From NCBI RefSeq assembly GCF_014191305.1, contig NZ_JACHWJ010000001.1:372001-436000 (forward strand): a stretch of DNA of 64,000 nt, in the 5' to 3' direction. This document shows, one piece after another, positions 1 through 8,946 of this stretch; the first letter of the stretch is position 1, and each line of letters begins with the position of its first letter. The DNA comes from Pseudoclavibacter helvolus. Its GTDB lineage: Bacteria; Actinomycetota; Actinomycetes; Actinomycetales; Microbacteriaceae. The notes under the pieces were generated by a model. It did no database searches. It saw only the letters and a list, made by a program, of their open reading frames with translations, and was not told the DNA's origin. The position numbers and the translations under genes are program-made.

Positions 1-269
1 CGGTCGACGATGATCTCGTCGCCGTCGAAGATGCCTGCCCCGATCATGCTGTCGCCGCTGACGCGCACGATGAAGGTCGCGGCCGGGTCGTTGATGAGGT
101 GCCGGTTGAGGTCGACGGGCCCGGAGTAGTAGCCCTGGGCTGGAGACGGGAAGCCGGCGGGCACCGCCTCTTCTGCGCGTTCCGCGAGGGGCGCGGGCGG
201 CTCCGAGCTGGTCCCTTCCTCAGCGGGCGGCGACACGGAGGCGAGGACTTCGACACGTGCATCGCTCAT
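1..269 (-). CDS. umuD: UmuD-like S24 family autoprotease, 3' end outside window
   Basis: This is the first 89 codons of a LexA/UmuD-type serine peptidase, probably the self-cleaving subunit that is processed with RecA help to activate an error-prone polymerase during SOS. The conserved block SGDSMIGAGIFDGD places the nucleophile Ser at residue 74, and an Ala38-Gly39 pair lies where UmuD proteins cut themselves. Unlike LexA there is no N-terminal DNA-binding domain, only about 35 Pro/Ala/Glu-rich residues. The ATG at 269 follows a good GGGAGG ribosome site. The gene runs off the left edge, where a umuC partner would be expected. The family is clear; UmuD rather than another S24 protein is inferred from the short N-terminus and the motif spacing. 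Confidence 0.85.
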   Translation of the reverse strand, partial: MSDARVEVLASVSPPAEEGTSSEPPAPLAERAEEAVPAGFPSPAQGYYSGPVDLNRHLINDPAATFIVRVSGDSMIGAGIFDGDEIIVD

Positions 270-325
270 ACTCGGCCTCCCTGTCGTTCGTCCGGCGAGG
301 CGGGGCTGGGGCCGGCTCGCTTCGA

Positions 326-1186
326 TCACACGCGTGTGCGCGTCCCAATTGTCGCGGATGAACCTCCGGAGAGTGTGACGGATGCGCCCGTCGAGTGGTG
401 GCGTCCGATCGGCACCATGAGCGGCCGGCCAGAAACCGGGTCGTCGATGACGAGGCTCTCGAGCCCGAACACGGCGCGCACGGTATCGACAGTGAGCACG
501 TCGGTCGGGACGCCAGCAGCGTGAAGCCCGCCGTCGGCAAGCGCGATGAGGTGGTCGGCGTACCGTGCCGCGAGGTTGAGGTCGTGGAGCACCATGACGA
601 TGGTGGTGCCGCGCGAGCGGTTGAGGTCGGTGAGCAGGTCGAGCACCTCGACCTGGTGGCTCACGTCGAGGAACGTCGTGGGCTCGTCGAGCAGCAGGAG
701 GTCGGTCTGCTGGGCGAGGGCCATCGCGATCCACACGCGCTGCCGCTGCCCGCCGGAGAGTTCGTCGACGTGCCGGTCGGCAAGCGCCGTCGTCTCGGTC
801 GCCTCGAGGGCCGCGGCGACGGCGAGGTCGTCGTCGTGGCTCCACCGCGAGAGGATGCTCTGGTGCGGGTGGCGTCCCCGGCCGACGAGGTCAGCGACCG
901 TGATGCCCTCCGGGGCGATGGGCGACTGTGGGAGGAGCCCGAGCATCCGCGCCAGCTGCTTCGCGGGCGTCTTGTGCACCTCTTTGCCGTCGAGGAGCAC
1001 GTGCCCGTCTCGCGGCGAGAGGAGCCGCGACATGGATCGCAGCAGCGTCGACTTGCCACACGCGTTCGCGCCGACGATCGCGGTTACCTTGCCCGGCGGC
1101 ACGAGGAGGTCGAGCTCGTCGATGACAACTCGGTCGCCGTAGCCGAGCGTGAGCTTCTCGACGGTGAGAGTGTGGTCGACGGTCAT
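326..1186 (-). CDS. Siderophore ABC transporter ATP-binding protein
   Basis: A 286-residue FecE/FepC-type ATPase that powers import of an iron-siderophore complex. It has a Walker A motif GANACGKST (39-47), the Q-loop LLPQSP, the signature LSGGQRQR (143-150) and Walker B LLLLDEP (163-169). Ala-Cys in the P-loop is a slight departure from the common GPNGCGKS. Its ATG overlaps the stop of the upstream permease (ATGA at 1183-1186), so it is the last gene of an SBP-permease-permease-ATPase operon that starts at 4372. Iron as substrate is inferred from family and the upstream DtxR-like box; the particular siderophore cannot be told. Confidence 0.93.
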   Translation of the reverse strand: MTVDHTLTVEKLTLGYGDRVVIDELDLLVPPGKVTAIVGANACGKSTLLRSMSRLLSPRDGHVLLDGKEVHKTPAKQLARMLGLLPQSPIAPEGITVADLVGRGRHPHQSILSRWSHDDDLAVAAALEATETTALADRHVDELSGGQRQRVWIAMALAQQTDLLLLDEPTTFLDVSHQVEVLDLLTDLNRSRGTTIVMVLHDLNLAARYADHLIALADGGLHAAGVPTDVLTVDTVRAVFGLESLVIDDPVSGRPLMVPIGRHHSTGASVTLSGGSSATIGTRTRV

Positions 1187-2301
1187 AGCGAGCCTCCCGC
1201 GCGGTTCGTGCGGATGATCAGGTAGATGAGGAAGGGGGCGCCGAGCACACCGGTGACAACCCCGACGGGGTAGCGGGTGCCGAGCAGGAACTGGCCGACG
1301 AGGTCAGCGACGAGCACCAGCAGGGCGCCGACGAGGCCCGCTGGGATGAGCAGCGAGCCGCCGCCGAAGAGGCGGGCCGCGATGGGGCCGGCGAGGAAGG
1401 CCACGAACGCGATGGGGCCCGCGGCAGCCGTCGCGAACGAGAGGACCCCGACCGCGGTGACGATGACGATGAGCCGAGTGCGATTGACGCGCACACCGAG
1501 GGCGGCTGCCGTGTCGTCGCCGAGCTGGGTCGCTGAGAGGTTGCGGCTCTGCGCGAGGAGCACGGGCACCAGCACGGCGATGGCGATCGCGGCGGGGAGG
1601 ATCGCGTTCCAGGATGCGCCGTTGAGGCTGCCGTTGAGCCAGCGCAGCGCCTCCTGGAGGTCCCACTGCGCGGCCTGCGACAGCACGTAGTTGGTGATGC
1701 TGTCGAGCATCGCCGCGATGCCGATGCCGATCAGGATGAGACGGGTGCCCGTAACACCGCCCTTGAACGACAGGAAGTAGATGAGGATGGCGACGCCGAG
1801 ACCCACGAAGATGGCGAAGAACGACACCTCGCTCGCGCCGAGCGAGAGCGTGACGATGCCGAACGCCGCGGCCGCGCTCGCGCCAGACGAGATGCCGATG
1901 ATGTCGGGGCTCGCGAGCGGGTTGCGCAGCATGGTCTGGAACGTGACGCCCGCGAGGCCGAACGCGAGTCCTGCCAGGATCGCGAGGACCGCGCGGGGCA
2001 GGCGGAGGCGACCGACCGTAAAGGTCGCGCCCTGCACATCCTGACCCAGGACGACCGCGATGACCTGGTCGATGCCGTAGAAGGTCTGCCCGTACATGAG
2101 TGAGAACACGAACACGACGACGATGAGCGCGACCAGCACGAGCATCGTGAGGCGGCGTCGCGCGGCCCTCCGGTTGCGGCTGCGGGCGACGGCGCGCGCC
2201 GTCGCCTCGATCGCCGAGTCGGTGGACGAGGGTGCGAGGGAAGTCGGAGACGAGGCGGCCGAAGCTGAAGAGGCCGGGCTTGAGGAGCGTGTCGTGGTCA
2301 C
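1183..2301 (-). CDS. FecCD-family siderophore ABC permease
   Basis: An integral membrane permease of about 372 residues in the FecCD family, with a basic cytoplasmic N-tail of about 55 residues followed by roughly nine or ten hydrophobic segments. Conserved family stretches include MLRNPLASPDIIGISSGAS and GPIAFVAFLAGPIAARL. The GTG at 2301 overlaps the stop of the preceding permease (GTGA, 2298-2301), which decides this start over a much longer open frame upstream. It forms the transmembrane channel with the gene at 2298-3344 and is coupled at its 3' end to the ATPase gene by an ATGA overlap. Confidence 0.92.
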   Translation of the reverse strand: MTTTRSSSPASSASAASSPTSLAPSSTDSAIEATARAVARSRNRRAARRRLTMLVLVALIVVVFVFSLMYGQTFYGIDQVIAVVLGQDVQGATFTVGRLRLPRAVLAILAGLAFGLAGVTFQTMLRNPLASPDIIGISSGASAAAAFGIVTLSLGASEVSFFAIFVGLGVAILIYFLSFKGGVTGTRLILIGIGIAAMLDSITNYVLSQAAQWDLQEALRWLNGSLNGASWNAILPAAIAIAVLVPVLLAQSRNLSATQLGDDTAAALGVRVNRTRLIVIVTAVGVLSFATAAAGPIAFVAFLAGPIAARLFGGGSLLIPAGLVGALLVLVADLVGQFLLGTRYPVGVVTGVLGAPFLIYLIIRTNRAGGSL

Positions 2302-3344
2302 AGGGCACGCACCTTGGAGCGGCGGACGATCCAGATGAAGATGGGGGCTCCGATGATGGCAGTGATGATGCCCACGTCGATCTCGGAGGGGCGGGTCAGG
2401 ATGCGACCGAGCACATCCGCTCCCGTTAGCAGGGAGGCGCCGACGACAGCGGAGAAGGGCAGTACCCAGCGGTGGTCGACGCCGAACATGAGGCGGCACG
2501 CGTGGGGGACAACCAGCCCGACGAAGGCGATGGGGCCCGTGACGGCCGTTGCGGCGCCGCACAGCACAACCGCGCCGAGGGCCGCGGCGCCGCGCGTCAT
2601 CGCGACGCGCTCGCCGAGGCCGGCCGCGAGGTCGTCGCCGAGAGCGAGCGAGTTGAGGCCCTTCGCCGAGGCGAGGCTAATGAGGAACCCGACGAGCAGG
2701 AATGGGAGCACCTGCGAGATGCTGTCCCAGGTGCCGCCTCCCACGCCGCCGATCTGCCACGACCTGGCGCTCTGGCTGATGTCGCCGCGCGGCAGGATGA
2801 TGGCGGTCACAAACGAGGCGAGCGCCGCCGAGGTCGCGGCTCCCGCGAGGGCGAGCTTGAGCGGCGTCGCGCCGCCGCGGCCGAGCGAACCGACGACGTA
2901 GACGAACACCGCCGCGAGGGCGGCGCCCGTGATGGCGACCCAGATGAAGCTCGAGGCCGAGGTGAGGCCGAAGTACGCGATGCCCGTCACGACGGCGAGG
3001 GATGCGCCCATATTGACGCCGAGGATGCCGGGGTCGGCGAGCGGGTTGCGCGTCACGCCCTGCATGACGGCGCCAGACACGCCGAGCGCCGCGCCGACCG
3101 CGACGGCGAGGAAGGTGCGCGGGATGCGCTTCGCGACCGCCGCCTCATCGAAGCCGTTGGTCGACCCGCCGAGCACGGCCACCGCATCCGCCCAACTGAC
3201 GTCGCGCGAGCCGATCATGACGGAGATGACGATGAGCGCGCCGAGGGTGGCGATCGCGACCAGGAACCACAGCGCCCGCAGCCGCCGGGGGCGTCGCACG
3301 ATGGCAACACCCCCGGCGGCTACGGGAGGAGCGGTCTGGGTCAC
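2298..3344 (-). CDS. FecCD-family siderophore ABC permease
   Basis: A second FecCD permease of about 348 residues and the heterodimer partner of the next gene. Family landmarks include GVTRNPLADPGILGVNMGAS and GPIAFVGLVVPHACRLMFG. The chosen start is the GTG at 3344, whose first base is also the last base of the TAG stop of the substrate-binding protein gene (TAGTG), so the two are translationally coupled. The open frame extends further upstream but would run into the binding-protein gene. Both permeases in this operon look intact and keep the conserved NPLA motif that contacts the ATPase. Confidence 0.92.
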   Translation of the reverse strand: MTQTAPPVAAGGVAIVRRPRRLRALWFLVAIATLGALIVISVMIGSRDVSWADAVAVLGGSTNGFDEAAVAKRIPRTFLAVAVGAALGVSGAVMQGVTRNPLADPGILGVNMGASLAVVTGIAYFGLTSASSFIWVAITGAALAAVFVYVVGSLGRGGATPLKLALAGAATSAALASFVTAIILPRGDISQSARSWQIGGVGGGTWDSISQVLPFLLVGFLISLASAKGLNSLALGDDLAAGLGERVAMTRGAAALGAVVLCGAATAVTGPIAFVGLVVPHACRLMFGVDHRWVLPFSAVVGASLLTGADVLGRILTRPSEIDVGIITAIIGAPIFIWIVRRSKVRAL

Positions 3345-4372
3345 TAGGCCTTGTCTGCTGCCTGCGAGAGGAGCGCGACGTAGTCGTCGAGGATCCACGA
3401 GATGGACAGCGGCGTCGGGTTCGCGGCAGTGCCAAGCGGCTCGGTGCCAGGCAGGTTGACGATCGAGCCGTTGGCGACGGCGGGGATCTGCGAGAGCACG
3501 GGGTCGCCCTGCAGAGTCTGCACGAGGTCCTCGCCGCCGTAGGTCACGATGATCTCGACGTCGGCGAGCGTGTCGGTCTGCTCGGCGCTGATCGTCTGCG
3601 AGAACTGGTCGGTGCTTGCGGAGGCGTCGATGAGGCTCTGCGGGAATGCCATGCCGAGGTCCTCGAAGAAGGCGCTGCGGGTGTCGTGCGTCGTGTAGAA
3701 GCTGACCTGGCTGAGGTCGGTCTCGTCGACGTGGGTGAGGAACATGGTCTTCTTGCCCTGGATGGCGGGGTACTTGGCCGCCGTGGCTTCGATCTCGCCC
3801 TCGAGTTCCGTGATGAGCGCGTCGCCCTCGGCCTCAAGCCCCATGCCCTGGCTGTTGAGGCGGATCATGTCGCGCCAGGAGGTTGCCCACGCCGTGTCCG
3901 GGTACGCGACAACCGGTGCGATCTCGGAGAGCGTGTTGTAGTCCTCCTGCGTGAGCCCCGAGTAGGCGGCCAGGATGACGTCCGGGTTCGTGTCGGCGAC
4001 GGCCTCGAAGTCCACGCCATCGGTCTCGTCGAAGAGCACGGGGGTCTCCCCGCCGAGCTCCTCGAGCTTCTCGCTCACCCAGGGGAGGATGCCGTCGCCG
4101 TTGTCGTCGCCGAAGTCTGCGCGAGCCATGCCGACGGGCACGACGCCGAGCGCGAGGGGCACTTCCTGGTTCGCCCAGTTGACCGTCGCGATGCGCTCCG
4201 GCTTCTCCGTGATCTCGATCGTGCCGAGCGCGTGCTCGATCGTGATCGGCGTGAAGTCGCCGCTCGCCTCGCCCGCAGGGGCGTCGGTTGCCGGGGTCGT
4301 CGAGCAGGCGGCGAGACCTGCCGTGAGCAGCGCGGTCGCGGCGAGGGCGACGAGCTTGGATGCGCGGGGCAT
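3344..4372 (-). CDS. Iron-siderophore substrate-binding lipoprotein
   Basis: A 342-residue FhuD/FecB-type binding protein that captures a ferric siderophore outside the membrane and hands it to the two permeases encoded downstream. The ATG at 4372 follows AAAGGA and gives a signal peptide with lipobox LAAC (lipid-anchored Cys23). The mature part begins with the usual ITIEHALGTIEITEKPERI strand and carries the NPDVILAAYSG motif of the helical-backbone fold. It is the first gene of the operon; a DtxR-like box lies about 120 bp upstream, so expression should rise when iron is scarce. A frame open to 4540 is not used because it lacks a ribosome site and a signal peptide. Confidence 0.93.
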   Translation of the reverse strand: MPRASKLVALAATALLTAGLAACSTTPATDAPAGEASGDFTPITIEHALGTIEITEKPERIATVNWANQEVPLALGVVPVGMARADFGDDNGDGILPWVSEKLEELGGETPVLFDETDGVDFEAVADTNPDVILAAYSGLTQEDYNTLSEIAPVVAYPDTAWATSWRDMIRLNSQGMGLEAEGDALITELEGEIEATAAKYPAIQGKKTMFLTHVDETDLSQVSFYTTHDTRSAFFEDLGMAFPQSLIDASASTDQFSQTISAEQTDTLADVEIIVTYGGEDLVQTLQGDPVLSQIPAVANGSIVNLPGTEPLGTAANPTPLSISWILDDYVALLSQAADKA

Positions 4373-4494
4373 GGTGTCCTTTCGAGGGTGCAGCTCGGGC
4401 GTTTCCCGCGCGCCGAAGGTCGCCGCGAGGCGGCGAAGAGGTGGGCGCGGAGGTGAAGTCGGCGGCCGCCGGACGGGCTCGAGATCGTGCCCTG

Positions 4495-4513
4495 TTAGGC
4501 GTGCCTTACCAAA
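4495..4513 (-). promoter_or_regulatory. DtxR/IdeR-type iron box upstream of siderophore operon
   Basis: The 19 bases TTAGGCGTGCCTTACCAAA match the remembered DtxR/IdeR consensus TTAGGTTAGGCTAACCTAA at about 13 of 19 positions and contain the near-palindrome TTAGGC-GT-GCCTTA. It sits upstream of the binding-protein ATG at 4372 and downstream of the AraC gene. Iron-dependent repression of the operon is inferred from this match. Confidence 0.6.
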
Positions 4514-4601
4514 GCTAAAGGACTCGAGGCGGCTTTGCAATCGAGGCGAACTGACACGATTCTTCGCGAAACGGACACGGGCGGCGTGGCCTGGCGGCCG
4601 C

Positions 4602-5393
4602 TCACTGCGCGCGGAACCGGCCCGGGCTCGTACCTGTCACTCGACGGAAGGCTGTCCCGAACGCGCTGGCCGACCTGAAACCGACCGCGGCGGCGACGTC
4701 GTCGATGCTCTCGCCGTCGGTCAGCAGCACGATCGACCGCTGGATCCGAGAGGCCGCGAGCCAGCGGCTGAACCCGAGCCCGGTCTCGGTCTGGAACTGG
4801 CGAGTGATCGTGCGGGCGCTCACGCCGAGCTGCGCCGACCACTCGTGGAGCGTGCGCGCGTCCCGAACGTCCGCATCCAGCGCCAGGACGATGGGGGTGA
4901 GCAGGTCGGAGGCCGGGATGCGCACCACAAGCTCGTGCGGCGCGGGAGTCAGGACGTCAAGGACCATCGCCTCGGTCTTCGACCGCGACGCGTCGTCGAG
5001 CTCAGGTTCGGCGAGGCGGTCGAGGAGCAGGCGGAGCAGGTCGGTCACGTCGACCGCGACCGGCTCTTCCGCGATCGGGGTCGTCGTCTGGACGCTGAAC
5101 ATGGCGGTGCGGTACCAGGTGCCCGCCGGCGTCCACGCCGTGTGGCGCACGCCGGCGGGGATCCAGAGGCCGACGGTCGGAGTGATAGTCCACGTGCGCG
5201 GCCCGACGGTCAGCGAGGACGCACCCCGCGTGTTCCAGATGAGCTCGTGCGTCGGGTGGGAGTGCTCCTCCCAGAACGTGTTGCGGGTGATCGCCTCGTC
5301 CATGCCGTCGATGACGTAGGGCACCTCGACGGAGCCCGCCTCGTAGAGGGGCAGGCTGCGCCGGTCGACGTCCGGCACGTCGAGCGTGCTCAT
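4602..5393 (-). CDS. AraC-family transcriptional regulator
   Basis: A 263-residue regulator with an N-terminal cupin-like sensing domain (HSHPTHELIWNTRG near residues 45-58) and a C-terminal double helix-turn-helix (about 165-263) ending in GFRSASAFGTAFRRVTGTSPGRFRAQ-type sequence typical of AraC proteins. It lies just upstream of the siderophore uptake operon on the same strand, separated by about 230 bp that hold the iron box. That position suggests it may respond to a siderophore or control uptake, as AraC regulators often do next to such operons, but no operator can be recognised. Confidence 0.9.
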   Translation of the reverse strand: MSTLDVPDVDRRSLPLYEAGSVEVPYVIDGMDEAITRNTFWEEHSHPTHELIWNTRGASSLTVGPRTWTITPTVGLWIPAGVRHTAWTPAGTWYRTAMFSVQTTTPIAEEPVAVDVTDLLRLLLDRLAEPELDDASRSKTEAMVLDVLTPAPHELVVRIPASDLLTPIVLALDADVRDARTLHEWSAQLGVSARTITRQFQTETGLGFSRWLAASRIQRSIVLLTDGESIDDVAAAVGFRSASAFGTAFRRVTGTSPGRFRAQ

Positions 5394-5425
5394 GGTCTCA
5401 GCCTACGGAGTCGACCGGTCGCGGT

Positions 5426-6253
5426 TCAGCTTCGTTCGGTTGCCAGCCACCCGCCGTGAGACGGGGCCCAGCCGTAGGCCTCGCGGGCGTACTCTCCGGT
5501 CGCGGCCTGGTCCTGGAGGAGGGCATCGGCGAAAGGGCCCCCGAGGCGCTCGCGGCTCGCATCCGGGGTTTCCGTCGCGAGCTCGACGGGAGCATCCGCC
5601 GACTCGGCGATCTCGCGCACCGTCGGGTTCTCGCCGCTCGCCGCGATGACGTAGCCGACGGCCGCGCCCTTCTCGAGGACCCGCACGTAGAGGTCAGCGA
5701 GGTCGTCGACGTGCACGAGCGTCCAGCGCTGGCTGCCGTCGCCGACGAGCGAAACCGGGGCGGAGGCGTCGCCGGCGAGGAGCTGCGGGAGGCCGCCCTG
5801 CCCGCCGTACACGACGGCGGGCGCGACGATCGCGGTGTTGACGTTGCTGTTGATGACTTGGCGGTCGATGGGCACGCGCCAGGAGACGATCTCGGGCGCA
5901 TCCGGCTCCGACTGCTCCGTGATGGCCGGGTTGTTCCCGAACAGCCAGATGCCGCTTGTGTGCACGAACTGCGTCGGGGAATGCACAAGCTCGTTGAGGA
6001 CGGCCGGCACGAACGTCGGGTCAACGTCTGCCGCGGAGGCCGTGTGGATGACGCCCTCCGACTGGCGGAGGAGTGGGGCGAGCGCGGACCGGTCGGTCAG
6101 GTCGACGACAACGGCCTTGGCTCCCGCCTCCCGCACGATCGCGGCCTTCTCCTCGCTGCGTACCGCCGCCGTTACGACGTGGCCGTTCGCGAGCAGGGCC
6201 CGCAGGACTGCCGAGCCGATGTAGCCGGTCGCTCCAGTCAGAAACACCTTCAT
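5426..6253 (-). CDS. NAD(P)-dependent epimerase/dehydratase family protein
   Basis: A 275-residue extended-SDR/NmrA-like Rossmann protein. The N-terminal nucleotide-binding motif is GATGYIG (residues 7-13), followed by RSEEK after strand 2, which suggests a preference for NADP. The catalytic region is atypical because no clear YxxxK is visible. The start at 6253 was chosen because translation from it begins right at the Rossmann strand MKVFLTG; the frame is open 15 codons further. It is a single gene ending 32 bp before the AraC start. The substrate is unknown; related proteins reduce small carbonyls or sense NADPH. Confidence 0.85.
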   Translation of the reverse strand: MKVFLTGATGYIGSAVLRALLANGHVVTAAVRSEEKAAIVREAGAKAVVVDLTDRSALAPLLRQSEGVIHTASAADVDPTFVPAVLNELVHSPTQFVHTSGIWLFGNNPAITEQSEPDAPEIVSWRVPIDRQVINSNVNTAIVAPAVVYGGQGGLPQLLAGDASAPVSLVGDGSQRWTLVHVDDLADLYVRVLEKGAAVGYVIAASGENPTVREIAESADAPVELATETPDASRERLGGPFADALLQDQAATGEYAREAYGWAPSHGGWLATERS

Positions 6254-6313
6254 GTGGTTGCCTTCCGTCGTGTCGAACTTGGGCGTCGCCCGTGACACAG
6301 CAGTGCAACCGCG

Positions 6314-6349
6314 GCGGGGCCGGAGGCATTCCAGACGCCCCGGCCCTGC
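6314..6349 (-). terminator. GC-rich hairpin after the urate permease gene
   Basis: Inverted repeat with 10-base arms GCGGGGCCGG (6314-6323) and CCGGCCCTGC (6340-6349), one mismatch, 16-base loop. It lies between the permease stop at 6403 and the next gene start at 6253 on the same strand. No T-run follows, as is common for high-GC terminators. Confidence 0.5.
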
Positions 6350-6402
6350 CCGGTTTCGAGTGCTCGCCAGCTCGCACGTTCAGCGCTGACCGCCTCCCGT
6401 GC

Positions 6403-7926
6403 TTAGCGCTCGCCGGCCCCGGGCTTCCGCACCCGCGTGCCCTGCTCGACGGGAGCTGTGTCGGGCTCGTAGGAGTGCTCGTCGAGCGACCCGCCCGACT
6501 TCAGGACCCGCAGCTCCTCGGTCTGCACGCGGAGCGCTGGCGCGGCCGCGAGGTTCGACGGCTCCTTCGGGGTGCCGGGCAGCCACACGTTGAAGAAGAG
6601 GTTGAGGAGCACGGCTACGATCGCGGCCGAGCTGATGCCGGAGTCGAAGATCGTCACGAACCATTCCGGGAAGGCGTGCCAGAACTGCGGCGAGACGACC
6701 GGGATGAGGCCGAAGGCGAGCGCCGAGGCGACGATGATCATGTTGTTGTTGCCGTTGTAGTCGACCTTCGAGAGGGTGCGCACGCCGCTCGCCGCGACAC
6801 TGCCGAACAGCACGATGCCCGCGCCGCCGAGCACTGGGCTCGGGATGACGCTGAAGACGGCGGCTGCCATCGGTGAGAGGCCGAGGATCACGAGCAGCCC
6901 GCCGCCGGCTGCGACGGCGAAGCGGCTCTTGATGCCCGTAAGGGCGACGAGCCCGACGTTCTGCGCGAAGGCGGTCGCGGGGAACGAGTTGAAGATGGGG
7001 GCGAGCAGCGAGGAGACCATGTCGGCGCGCAGGCCGTCACCGACGCGGCGTGAGTCGACCTTGGTGCCGACGACCTCGCCGACGGCGAGTACGTCTGCCG
7101 TGGTCTCGACCATGATGACGAGGATCACGATGGTCATCGAGACGATGGCGCCGATCTCGAAGACGGGCATCCCGAACGCGAATGGCTGCGGGAAGGCGAA
7201 GACGGATGCTGACCCGACGGCGTCGAAGTCGGCCTGCCCGAGCACGAGGGCGAAGACCGTGCCGATCGCGAGTCCCAGCAGGACGGCGAGGCGGGAGAGC
7301 GCCTTGATCTTGCTCAGGATGAGCACGACGGCGAACGTGAAGAGAGCGAGCCCGATCTTGTCGGCGGAAGCGAAGCCCTCGGCCGTCGGGTCGGAGCCGG
7401 TCACCCAGCGCCCGGCGACGGGCATGAGGGAGAGGCCGATGACGGTGATGATCGAGCCCGTCACGACGGCGGGGAAGAAGCGCACGATCCTGGCGAAGAA
7501 CGGCGCGATGATGAGGCCGATCGCGCTTGCGACGATGACGGCACCGAACACGGTCTGCAGGCCGGCCTCGCCGTTGCCCGCGATGATGGCGAGCATCGTC
7601 GAGACGGCCGCGAAGGAGATGCCCTGCACAAGCGGCAGCTTCGAGCCGAAGTAGGGGACCCCGATGGTCTGCAGGATGGTCGCGGCGCCGCTTACGAAGA
7701 GCGCACAGGCGACGAGGAGCGCCTTCTGGCCCACGTCGAGTCCGGCGGCGCCGCCCACGATGAGGGGGACGGCGATGACGCCGCCGAACATCGCGACGAT
7801 GTGCTGGACTCCGTAGCCGATCGTCTTGCCTGGGCTGAGGCGCTCGTCTTCTGGGCGCACCTCCGTTGCTGCTGGGGCCGAATCGGCTGTTGTTGCGACC
7901 GAAGCTGTGCTGGGTTCGGGAGACAT
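6403..7926 (-). CDS. NCS2-family nucleobase permease, probably urate/xanthine
   Basis: A 507-residue polytopic membrane protein of the nucleobase-cation symporter-2 family, with about 12-14 membrane segments and the family stretch FGSKLPLVQGISFA, followed later by FPATAFAQNVGLVALTGIKSR. The ATG at 7926 is preceded by AGAGAGG. It is the last gene in the run uraD-uraH-uox-permease, so the likely substrate is urate or xanthine taken up for breakdown. The remaining genes turn urate into allantoin inside the cell. A 100-bp gap separates it from uricase, so it may also have its own promoter. Confidence 0.9.
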   Translation of the reverse strand: MSPEPSTASVATTADSAPAATEVRPEDERLSPGKTIGYGVQHIVAMFGGVIAVPLIVGGAAGLDVGQKALLVACALFVSGAATILQTIGVPYFGSKLPLVQGISFAAVSTMLAIIAGNGEAGLQTVFGAVIVASAIGLIIAPFFARIVRFFPAVVTGSIITVIGLSLMPVAGRWVTGSDPTAEGFASADKIGLALFTFAVVLILSKIKALSRLAVLLGLAIGTVFALVLGQADFDAVGSASVFAFPQPFAFGMPVFEIGAIVSMTIVILVIMVETTADVLAVGEVVGTKVDSRRVGDGLRADMVSSLLAPIFNSFPATAFAQNVGLVALTGIKSRFAVAAGGGLLVILGLSPMAAAVFSVIPSPVLGGAGIVLFGSVAASGVRTLSKVDYNGNNNMIIVASALAFGLIPVVSPQFWHAFPEWFVTIFDSGISSAAIVAVLLNLFFNVWLPGTPKEPSNLAAAPALRVQTEELRVLKSGGSLDEHSYEPDTAPVEQGTRVRKPGAGER

Positions 7927-8026
7927 GGTTGACCTCTCTTGGGTCGACGGAAAAGGGGTCGACAAACAGCCCTGCCAGGTGGATCGGGTTCGGAGCGCTT
8001 CGTTGGGTGCGGGGCGGGCGCCGGTG

Positions 8027-8944
8027 CTAGATGAACGCGGGCGTGTCAGTCCACGCTTCGGGCGCCGGTGCGACGCCGTCTCGGATGACGGTTCCTTCGA
8101 TGAGGCCGTAGGGGCGGTCCGCGGCGAAGAACACCTCGCCTGGGTTGTCGAGGTCGAACGGCGAGAGGTCGACGAGGAAGTGGTGCTTGTTCGGCATCGC
8201 GAAGCGCACTTCGGCGATCTCGGGGAACTGCTCGATCGCCGCCTTGCCCATCTGCCAGAGACTCTGCTGCAGCGCCAGCGAGTGCACGGTCGCGAACGTC
8301 GAGATCAGTGCGGCCGAGATCCCCTCGTAGAGGGCGTTGTAGTCGGGCTCTACCTCGACGGCCTCGGGCGTGTAGCGCCAGCGGGCCGTGACCGAGGTGG
8401 CAAGGATGCGGTCGCTCGCTTCCGCGAGGGTCGTGTACTTGTCGCGAGGGAACCCGCGGAACTCGCTGCCCGTCGACTTGAGCACCGTCAGGTCCTTGAG
8501 CCCCGCCGTGACGTGGGTCGCGCCGTCGATCTTCTGCACGGTCGCGAGACGCGTCGCCTGGCCCTTGCGCACGAAGGCGTGGTCATGTTCGTCCCCGTCC
8601 ACCAGGATGCGCTCCCACGCGAACTGCTCGGCCTGCCACAGGCCGCCCTCGATCCACTCGAACTCGTCGACGAAGTGGCTGCCGAGCTTCAGCAGGAAGC
8701 TCTCGGGTGACCCGACGCCGTGCTCGCGAGCAAACGCGTAGACGGTGTTCTTCTGCGTGTCGGTGGCCACCACCAGGGAGTTATCGCCTTCGAGGTACGA
8801 GCCGACAAGCGCATCGCCCCTGAGCTGGCTCGTGATGTTGAGGTCCTCGATCTCGTGGCGATCCGTGTCGCGGGTGATTTTGACGAGGCGGTTCTCGGCC
8901 TTGCCGTACTTGTTGGCGCCGAGGCTCACGGTCACATCGGTCAT
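8027..8944 (-). CDS. uox: Urate oxidase (uricase)
   Basis: A 305-residue cofactor-free uricase that oxidises urate to 5-hydroxyisourate with release of hydrogen peroxide. It has the tandem T-fold pattern with conserved N-terminal NKYGKAENRLVKI (the Lys of the catalytic Thr-Lys dyad is within it), VATDTQKNTVYAFA, and the C-terminal MPNKHHFLVDLSPF. Length is normal for the bacterial enzyme. It starts two bases after the end of the HIU hydrolase gene, so the genes are co-transcribed. The C-terminus lacks a peroxisomal SKL signal, as expected in bacteria. Confidence 0.96.
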   Translation of the reverse strand: MTDVTVSLGANKYGKAENRLVKITRDTDRHEIEDLNITSQLRGDALVGSYLEGDNSLVVATDTQKNTVYAFAREHGVGSPESFLLKLGSHFVDEFEWIEGGLWQAEQFAWERILVDGDEHDHAFVRKGQATRLATVQKIDGATHVTAGLKDLTVLKSTGSEFRGFPRDKYTTLAEASDRILATSVTARWRYTPEAVEVEPDYNALYEGISAALISTFATVHSLALQQSLWQMGKAAIEQFPEIAEVRFAMPNKHHFLVDLSPFDLDNPGEVFFAADRPYGLIEGTVIRDGVAPAPEAWTDTPAFI

Positions 8945-8946
8945 GG